DNA of 9,975 bases, taken from contig PWVU01000116.1 of the NCBI GenBank assembly GCA_003561715.1, forward strand, positions 1-9,975. Direction: 5' to 3'. Shown here piece after piece: positions 5,478 through 9,975 of this stretch (within the stretch, counting starts at the first letter, position 1; each line of letters begins with the position of its first letter). The notes under the pieces are model-generated. The model did not search any database, had not been told where the DNA came from, and saw only the letters and a list, made by a program, of their open reading frames with translations. The position numbers were made by a program, and so were the translations under genes. Source of the stretch: Candidatus Kaiserbacteria bacterium (GTDB lineage: Bacteria > Patescibacteriota > Minisyncoccia > Phycocordibacterales > UBA12088).

Positions 5478-6200
5478 TTAGAGAATAAAAGGAAGCGGAC
5501 GATCCCCATACTCCGCTTTGTACTCTTCCATGATGGTAGCGCGTATGTGCTCGCGCCGCGCATCGTCAAGCCGCGCGAGCGCTTTGGGCAATACGAGCGA
5601 GGCGTCGGTCAAAGAGTGGCAGGGAAGATCGTGCGCTTGCATGTTCTCCGCAACGCTTTTCCCGCTCGCATCAAGTTGAAGGCGGTTGATGAGCGTGATG
5701 TTTGCAACGACCTCAATATCGAGCGCACGCAATCGTTCACAAAGCGCGAGTGAAGACGAGCCGGTTGTCGATGTGTCTTCGACAATAATGACGCGTTCGG
5801 GAATTTGATCTGTAACCCAATGGCGACTGATCGGAGCGCCGTGCTCTTTGGGTTTTACGCGAATCTGGTACAGCTTGTCTTCGATCATTCCTTCCGCAAT
5901 TGCGGTGCGCTGAATCTCGTTCCCGAGCAGTGTCGCTCCTTCAGGTACTCCAAGAAAGGCGATACCGTGAGTCGGTTTGGTATCAAGTGCGAATAATTTT
6001 TTGAGTGAAGGCTCATCATTGATGAATGCAAACACAAACTCTGCGGTTTTGCTGAGGCGGTGTGCGTGTTGCGCGAGTGCTCGACCACTAACATACCAAT
6101 GCGTTTGCTTGTTCGTCTTGAGCGTAAGGGGTTCATTAAAAAAACCGATCACACCTTCGTGTACCAAAAAATCACTGAATGCTTCTCGATCGAATGTCAT
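5478..6200 (-). CDS. pyrE: Orotate phosphoribosyltransferase
   Basis: 240-aa type I phosphoribosyltransferase that joins orotate and PRPP to give OMP, fifth step of UMP synthesis, normally as a cytoplasmic dimer. The PRPP-binding signature is VIIVEDTSTTGSS (residues 137-149, with E141 and D142). The mobile catalytic loop has the classic spacing R114-x-K116-x-K118-x-H120-G121, and the N-terminal orotate/PRPP region carries K28 and S38-G39-R40. It is somewhat longer than E. coli PyrE (213 aa), mostly at the C-terminus. The open frame continues upstream inside pyrF. The ATG at 6200 is chosen because it overlaps the pyrF stop by 4 bp (ATGA) and starts the first conserved helix. No SD is present, so translation probably depends on coupling to pyrF. 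Confidence 0.93.
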   Translation of the reverse strand: MTFDREAFSDFLVHEGVIGFFNEPLTLKTNKQTHWYVSGRALAQHAHRLSKTAEFVFAFINDEPSLKKLFALDTKPTHGIAFLGVPEGATLLGNEIQRTAIAEGMIEDKLYQIRVKPKEHGAPISRHWVTDQIPERVIIVEDTSTTGSSSLALCERLRALDIEVVANITLINRLQLDASGKSVAENMQAHDLPCHSLTDASLVLPKALARLDDARREHIRATIMEEYKAEYGDRPLPFIL

Positions 6201-7027
6201 AGGTGTTCGTGAAGTTGAGCTTGTAATGCGAGGGCGGCATTTCGTTGGTCTTCGGCGGTCGAGTTCGGCCCTTTGGGGAACATAAGCGAGCGACTCGCTG
6301 AGAGCATGCAACGCGTGGGGTCGAGACCCGTCTCGAACACGCGCGCGATTGACCCACCCTGTGCTCCGATGCCGGGAATGAGGTAGAGCGTGTCGGTGGT
6401 GTTGGTCAAAGATGTGACATCGGCAAGTACGGGGTCATTTGGCTCGTAGGTTGCGCCTACCACGATTGCCTCGGTATCTGCTTCAATTGCGTCTGTAAGA
6501 CGGTGTCGATACAGTGGCTCGTTCGTTTCGGGGTGGACAAAATACATCTCGCGTTGGTATTCCGGATTGCTCATCAGGGTGACCGCGATGGCGGCGAGTC
6601 CAAGCGTGTGCGCATCATGCACACTTTCTACACAATTACCCGCATACGGCGCGATCGTGATCGCGTCTGCGCCGAGCATCTTGTGGCCGTAACACCACGC
6701 GTTATTGGTCGAGCCGATGTCGGATATCTTGGCGTCGGCAATGATGAGAAGGTCGAGCGAACGGGCGTGCGCGATGATCTCGGGAAGCACGAGTGCCGCG
6801 TCGGGTGCTTGAAAGAATGCCGCGTTGTACTTGAGCGCAACAACATACGGCGCGACCGCATCAACGTAGGCGAGCGACCACATGCGTAGCGCATCCGCTG
6901 AGTCGATGTCTTGGGGAAGACCTTGTTCATCGAGCCCGAGCGCGTATGGTGCCGGATCAAGTCCCGCAACCAGCGTACTGTTCTTGTGCTCGCGCGCGGT
7001 ATGCCATCGATGTTGGAAATCTCTCAT
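6197..7027 (-). CDS. pyrF: Orotidine 5'-phosphate decarboxylase (subfamily 2)
   Basis: 276-aa (beta/alpha)8 enzyme that decarboxylates OMP to UMP, the last step of the pathway. The catalytic Lys-Asp-Lys-Asp array is intact: K66 in ALKYNAAFF, then D98-x-K100-x-x-D103 in ADAKISDIGST, with substrate-binding D24 in AGLDPAP. The C-terminal phosphate grip shows IPGIGAQGG (217-225) and SASRS around R246. The length and the ALKYNAAFF pattern fit the longer subfamily 2 (about 270-280 aa) rather than the 230-aa E. coli type. Its ATG overlaps the pyrB stop and its stop overlaps the pyrE start, each by 4 bp (ATGA), so the three proteins are probably translationally coupled. No SD. Confidence 0.93.
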   Translation of the reverse strand: MRDFQHRWHTAREHKNSTLVAGLDPAPYALGLDEQGLPQDIDSADALRMWSLAYVDAVAPYVVALKYNAAFFQAPDAALVLPEIIAHARSLDLLIIADAKISDIGSTNNAWCYGHKMLGADAITIAPYAGNCVESVHDAHTLGLAAIAVTLMSNPEYQREMYFVHPETNEPLYRHRLTDAIEADTEAIVVGATYEPNDPVLADVTSLTNTTDTLYLIPGIGAQGGSIARVFETGLDPTRCMLSASRSLMFPKGPNSTAEDQRNAALALQAQLHEHL

Positions 7028-7968
7028 GACATGGTGTTTGCTTCGGTTTCAAACAGGGTGGCGAGAAGTGCCATGCGCACAAAAAGTCCATTGTGCGCTT
7101 GAGTAAAATAGCGCGCGCGTGGATCGGCGTCGATCGCGCTATCGATCTCTTCATTCCGCGGGAGCGGGTGCATGATGATCGCGTCTTGTGGCAGTTGATC
7201 AACATTGGTCGAAGAAAGTGAGTAGGTGCCGCGCGCTCTCTCATATGCTGTTTTGTCGGCAAAGCGCTCTTTCTGCAAGCGTGTCATGTAGAGCACATCG
7301 GCATCGACAAGGGCATCCTCGAGCGTGGGTACTTCACGATAGGCCATCTTGTGCGCATCCAGTACGGCTTTTGAATCGGGATGCAGAGTACACTGCGGCG
7401 GCGCAACAAAGGTGAAGCGATTGCCTTCATATTGTGCCAGCAGTTCTATAAGAGAACGCGCAGTGCGCCCGTGCATCAGATCGCCCGCAACCACGATCAA
7501 GAGATCGCTTAATCGATCTCTTGCTTCCACGATCGTGTAGAGATCAAGAAGCGCCTGGGTCGGGTGGTGACGAGCGCCCGCGCCCGCGCATATGATCGGT
7601 ATGGATGCCACACACGCCGCGCGCTCGGCGCTGTCGTCTTCGGGATGACGCAATACAATTGCGTCCGCGTACCCCCCAACGGTACGGATCATATCTTCCA
7701 GTGTCTCGCCTTTGGCGTTTGAAGAGGTGGCGCCGTCGGCAACACTAATGCATGCCCCGCCTAGTCGAGCGATGGCCGATTCAAATGACACCCTCGTGCG
7801 GGTTGAGGGCTCGCAAAAAAAAGTCGCGATAACGCGATTGGAAAGAGTGGATGAAAAATGATGCGGCGCTTCTTTGATCGAGTTGATGAGCGTGAAGAGG
7901 TCGCGTAGATCAGATTGTGAAAAATCTGCGGCGGAGATGATGTGGCGAATGTTAGTATTCTCGCTCAT
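7024..7968 (-). CDS. pyrB: Aspartate carbamoyltransferase catalytic subunit
   Basis: 314-aa transcarbamylase that condenses carbamoyl phosphate with aspartate to carbamoyl-aspartate, the committed step of UMP synthesis; the active site lies between subunits of a cytoplasmic trimer. Carbamoyl-phosphate motifs are S55-T-R-T-R59, S82/K86 in SSNAKGE, R107-H-P and H135-P-T-Q138. The aspartate-binding side shows R168 in GDLMHGRT, R230-x-Q232 in TRLQKERF and H267-P-L-P-R271. These separate it from ornithine carbamoyltransferase, whose aspartate-equivalent loop differs. The length is normal for the catalytic chain (about 305-315 aa). No regulatory subunit gene (pyrI) is adjacent, so allosteric control by nucleotides through PyrI is not expected from this locus. 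First gene of the operon, with a promoter immediately upstream and no SD. Confidence 0.95.
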   Translation of the reverse strand: MSENTNIRHIISAADFSQSDLRDLFTLINSIKEAPHHFSSTLSNRVIATFFCEPSTRTRVSFESAIARLGGACISVADGATSSNAKGETLEDMIRTVGGYADAIVLRHPEDDSAERAACVASIPIICAGAGARHHPTQALLDLYTIVEARDRLSDLLIVVAGDLMHGRTARSLIELLAQYEGNRFTFVAPPQCTLHPDSKAVLDAHKMAYREVPTLEDALVDADVLYMTRLQKERFADKTAYERARGTYSLSSTNVDQLPQDAIIMHPLPRNEEIDSAIDADPRARYFTQAHNGLFVRMALLATLFETEANTMS

Positions 7969-7977
7969 TAAGATTGC

Positions 7978-8006
7978 AGTATAACCTATGTACCCGTGTG
8001 GGTAAA
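7978..8006 (-). promoter_or_regulatory. pyr operon promoter with operator-like repeat
   Basis: On the minus strand TTTACC (-35, 8006-8001; 4 of 6) and TATACT (-10, 7983-7978; 5 of 6) are separated by exactly 17 bp. The -10 ends 9 nt before the pyrB ATG, so the mRNA is predicted to be leaderless or to carry a leader of 1-3 nt. That leaves no room for a PyrR-type attenuator or riboswitch. An inverted repeat, TACCC and GGGTA with a 4-nt centre (7991-8004), overlaps the -35 and spacer and is placed like a repressor site. Confidence 0.6.
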
Positions 8007-8016
8007 ATGCGCACTC

Positions 8017-8046
8017 TTGTCATATTAGTCTTTTGTGTGGAATAAA
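8017..8046 (+). promoter_or_regulatory. Possible promoter of the 185-aa gene
   Basis: TTGTCA (8017-8022; 5 of 6 to -35 consensus) is followed after 18 bp by AATAAA (8041-8046; 4 of 6). It predicts a 5' leader of about 50 nt, which contains an inverted repeat (TTCCC 8060-8064, GGGAA 8075-8079) and an SD-like AAAGGG at 8087-8092. It lies back-to-back with the pyr promoter. Confidence 0.4.
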
Positions 8047-8100
8047 AAGGTTTGCAAATTTCCCGGGTGTGTCTGGGAATAAATAGAAAGGGTTCTGAGA

Positions 8101-8658
8101 ATGAGGAGCCGACTCGAGCTTTACGTTGGCGAAGCGGTTTACGAGCTCATCAAAGGTGACAATGAGCGAGTGCGAGCCGACGAGACACTTCCGGCTGTCG
8201 TCCAGGTATGGGACAACGCCCCGTGGTCGAGCCTACAAGGCCTGCTTGACTTAGCAATCTTGGCCAGGTGGGCAGACGCCTCGGTGCTCGAGGACATTCC
8301 GTATCTGCGACTGCCCTCCAGCTATCCGCAGGTGAGCGCAAACTTCACCGGCGGCGAAGTCATCGCTTTTCATTGCGCTCCCAAGGGAAAGGTGAGTCAA
8401 GTCGTGGTGTCCCAGCATGAAACGCTTGGTGGCATGATGACGGCACATACGCATGTGTCGAATTCCCTCCTGTCCGACTGGGCTCAGGAGCGTTTCGACG
8501 GCGCACCGTGGCAGGTAATGGAGTGGCTTTGCATCTTCGCGCTTCACCAGCGTTGGTTGCGCTGGTCGGACCAACGATTTACCATCGTCTTGCCGGAGAG
8601 CGTCGAGCTCCGGAAGGTGGGCGATCAGGTCTTCATGAAGCAACCACCTTTTTTCTGA
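8101..8658 (+). CDS. Trp-rich protein of unknown function
   Basis: Unrecognised 185-aa protein. It has eight tryptophans (W37, 42, 57, 127, 137, 142, 152, 155), unusually many, and five histidines including H116-T-H118. There is no signal peptide and no membrane segment; residues 136-156 are hydrophobic/aromatic but broken by charges. Predicted organisation by eye: N-terminal helices (1-65), a beta-rich middle (70-118), a helical Trp-rich part (120-156), and a terminal strand pair (158-180). The ATG at 8101 follows AAAGGG with 8-nt spacing, one of two SD-like sites in the window. It has its own leader and terminator and diverges from the pyr operon. It could be a regulator or an accessory protein, but no helix-turn-helix or catalytic motif is convincing, and I assign no function. 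Confidence 0.7.
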   Translation: MRSRLELYVGEAVYELIKGDNERVRADETLPAVVQVWDNAPWSSLQGLLDLAILARWADASVLEDIPYLRLPSSYPQVSANFTGGEVIAFHCAPKGKVSQVVVSQHETLGGMMTAHTHVSNSLLSDWAQERFDGAPWQVMEWLCIFALHQRWLRWSDQRFTIVLPESVELRKVGDQVFMKQPPFF

Positions 8659-8676
8659 ATCTCGGCGAACTGACTC

Positions 8677-8737
8677 AAAAGAAGGTCGGATGCCAAGCTG
8701 CTCGGGACTCGGTCACAGATCGAGTCCCTCTTCTTTT
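8677..8737 (+). terminator. Intrinsic terminator of the 185-aa gene
   Basis: The inner stem is GGGACTCG (8704-8711) with CGAGTCCC (8721-8728) and a 9-nt loop, followed by TCTTCTTTTG. An outer pair, AAAAGAAG (8677-8684) with CTTCTTTT (8730-8737), can extend it or compete as an anti-terminator-like fold. It lies 45 nt after the stop at 8658. Confidence 0.75.
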
Positions 8738-8794
8738 GTATTGTTTGCTGCCTGTGTTGCTTTACGTTAGGCTATTATTACTTTTCGCAATGTT

Positions 8795-9808
8795 ATGATA
8801 GATCAAACTCACCTATACGCCGAGCGCTATGTCGACCGACCGATACTTAGTATCGAACAAATTACCGACGGCTCCATCAATCAAACGTTTCGCATTGTAT
8901 ATATGGATGAAGGTGAACAGAAAGCTTTCATCCTTCAAAATGTAAGCTCGATTTTTCCCCCTACAATAAACGAGACATTGTGCACGATCGAGCCACTTCT
9001 TTCGAAAGCTGGTGTTCAGGTACCAAAAGTGATACCGACTCTGGCAGGTGAACTGTATATCCCGGCCGACGGCGGCAGGTGGTGGCGCGCTCTGTCCCTA
9101 CTCGACGGTCAGGTGCTGCATGATCACGTAACGCCCGCAATGGCGAAAAGCGTAGGGCGCTTGGTAGGCAGATTTCATACGGTCTTGACTGAGCGTGATT
9201 TGACGGTGTCTGATCCCTTGCCGCATTTTCATGACACACCATTCATCATGGAGCAACTGAAGAAGGCTCGTGTTGCCACCATTGAGCAAAGAAAAAAAGA
9301 GACGCTCGATGAATTGACTGATGAGGTGCTGGAGCGGTATACAAATTTTGATGTTGCTCGACTCACTAACTTACCTAAGCGTGTTATCCATGCTGACCTG
9401 AAGATCAGTAATATCATGTTTCTAAAAGATGAGGCGATTGCTTTGATCGATATGGATACGGTGATGATGCATTCTGTGGCGATCGAGATGGGAGATGCAC
9501 TCAGAAGTTGGGCGGGGATCAGTGGCGAAGACGACCCCGTTCAGGTATTCGACACGGCAGTCTGTGAAGCCGGACTCTCAGGATACTTAGAAACGGCGAC
9601 CTTTTTAACCGACGAAGAGCGCGCGTGCATACCGCTGGGTATCTCGCTTCTTGCGCTTGAGTTGGCTGCGCGTTTTATTACCGATGCGTATGAAGAGCGG
9701 TACTTTGCTTTGAGCTCGAAATATCCAAACCTATACGAGCAAAATCGGGCCAGGGCGAACAACCAGTTGGCGTTATTTAGCGAGATCAAAAAGAGAAGTA
9801 TCGAGTAG
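8795..9808 (+). CDS. APH-fold kinase, N-acetylhexosamine kinase-like
   Basis: 337-aa member of the aminoglycoside phosphotransferase/choline-kinase fold (phosphotransferase enzyme family), cytoplasmic. The N-lobe has a Gly-containing nucleotide loop (ITDGSINQTFRI, 23-34) and FILQNVSSIFP (46-55), close to the ILQR-N-x-VF signature of NahK-type kinases. The C-lobe has the catalytic loop H199-A-D201-L-K-I-S-N206 and the metal-binding LIDMDTVM (D219, D221), followed by MGDALRSW. The last block matches the NahK pattern IDLDTVMPG...GDAIR better than that of true aminoglycoside kinases. The likely role is ATP-dependent phosphorylation of a sugar or amino-sugar at C1 for salvage or surface glycan supply. 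The substrate is inferred, and antibiotic resistance is unlikely. It is preceded by the terminator of the upstream gene and has no SD. TATTAT at 8773-8778 may be its -10. Confidence 0.8.
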   Translation: MIDQTHLYAERYVDRPILSIEQITDGSINQTFRIVYMDEGEQKAFILQNVSSIFPPTINETLCTIEPLLSKAGVQVPKVIPTLAGELYIPADGGRWWRALSLLDGQVLHDHVTPAMAKSVGRLVGRFHTVLTERDLTVSDPLPHFHDTPFIMEQLKKARVATIEQRKKETLDELTDEVLERYTNFDVARLTNLPKRVIHADLKISNIMFLKDEAIALIDMDTVMMHSVAIEMGDALRSWAGISGEDDPVQVFDTAVCEAGLSGYLETATFLTDEERACIPLGISLLALELAARFITDAYEERYFALSSKYPNLYEQNRARANNQLALFSEIKKRSIE

Positions 9809-9881
9809 ATTGACATTTTCGGTACTCGTTATACAATCCTGCGTAGTGTACGCAGCTACATTGACCCCAACTTCCGAACAC

Positions 9882-9974
9882 CTATTTTGATAAACTCCCC
9901 ACCGCGCACCGCGCGTTTTTTCGTACTCTAGCATGTGCGTATTCAGCACGCCATGTCTCCACTTCAATATCCCA
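9882..9974 (-). CDS. Probable 3' end of a gene entering from the right edge
   Basis: A minus-strand frame is open from the window edge for 30 sense codons and ends in TAG at 9882-9884. The peptide is polar and helix-like, rich in Arg and Ala (VETWRAEYAHARVRKNAR), which looks coding. It converges on the kinase gene ending at 9808, leaving a 73-bp gap. Too little is present to name a family, and an accidental open frame of this length cannot be excluded. Confidence 0.4.
   Translation of the reverse strand, partial: WDIEVETWRAEYAHARVRKNARCAVGSLSK
9903..9921 (+). terminator. Possible terminator of the kinase gene
   Basis: A short GC hairpin, CGCGC and GCGCG around an ACC loop, is followed by six T residues, about 95 nt after the kinase stop. 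The stem is only 5 bp, and it falls inside the probable convergent gene end at 9882-9974, so it may be coincidental. Confidence 0.35.
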
Positions 9975-9975
9975 C

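Noticed and set aside
6201..6311. N-terminal extension of PyrE (277-aa version)
   Set aside because: It lies wholly inside pyrF. The ATG at 6200 gives the ATGA overlap and the normal OPRT N-terminus.
8051..8100. Riboswitch in the leader of the 185-aa gene
   Set aside because: Only one 5-bp inverted repeat is present in about 50 nt; this is too short and matches no riboswitch architecture I know.
8795..9808. Aminoglycoside resistance gene
   Set aside because: The shared fold is real, but the residues around the ILQ motif and IDMDTVM resemble N-acetylhexosamine kinases, and there is no mobile context.
9773..9967. 64-aa minus-strand frame overlapping the kinase 3' end
   Set aside because: It runs 36 bp into the kinase gene. 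The alternative minus frame ending at 9882 reaches the window edge, looks more protein-like and respects the convergent layout.
1..9975. CRISPR array, tRNA, rRNA, insertion sequence or prophage
   Set aside because: No regularly spaced repeats, cloverleaf-like sequence, rRNA segments, or transposase/integrase motifs were found by reading both strands.

Overview
The window reads as chromosomal sequence from a small-genome bacterium. Candidate Phyla Radiation (Patescibacteria) is my best guess, at moderate confidence. The grounds are short intergenic gaps, small unrecognised proteins, and core-gene starts with almost no Shine-Dalgarno (SD) sequence but a -10 box only 6-9 nt before the ATG. TGA is used as a real stop (the ATGA overlaps of pyrB/pyrF and pyrF/pyrE), so this is not a TGA-recoding lineage. 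Base composition is mixed to slightly GC-rich.

Left part (1-2900): a small coiled-coil protein (minus) diverges from ribonuclease HI (plus). A 435-bp gene-poor gap follows. It holds two copies of a long perfect palindrome (core ACTCCAGTTAACTGGAGT) and a strong bidirectional terminator. Next come an Fe/Mn superoxide dismutase (minus), a divergent membrane-anchored protein of unknown function (plus), and a 59-aa minus-strand gene with its own -35/-10 promoter, SD and hairpin terminator.

Centre (2901-7968, minus strand): a compact five-gene pyrimidine operon transcribed pyrB-pyrF-pyrE-pyrD-pyrC. It encodes every step from carbamoyl phosphate plus aspartate to UMP: PyrB makes carbamoyl-aspartate, PyrC dihydroorotate, PyrD orotate, PyrE OMP and PyrF UMP. 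The junctions are two 4-bp ATGA overlaps and two 12-bp gaps. No carbamoyl-phosphate synthase and no pyrK are present. The operon promoter lies just before pyrB and predicts an essentially leaderless mRNA, with a small inverted repeat in the -35/-10 spacer.

Right part (7969-9975): a divergent plus-strand gene for a Trp-rich 185-aa protein of unknown function, with promoter, SD and intrinsic terminator. It is followed by an aminoglycoside-phosphotransferase-fold kinase resembling N-acetylhexosamine kinases, and probably by the 3' end of a minus-strand gene entering from the right edge.

I see no CRISPR array, tRNA, rRNA, transposase or phage gene. The least explained items are the paired SoxR-operator-like palindromes near the SOD gene, and the contrast between leaderless core genes and two SD-equipped, self-contained orphan genes.
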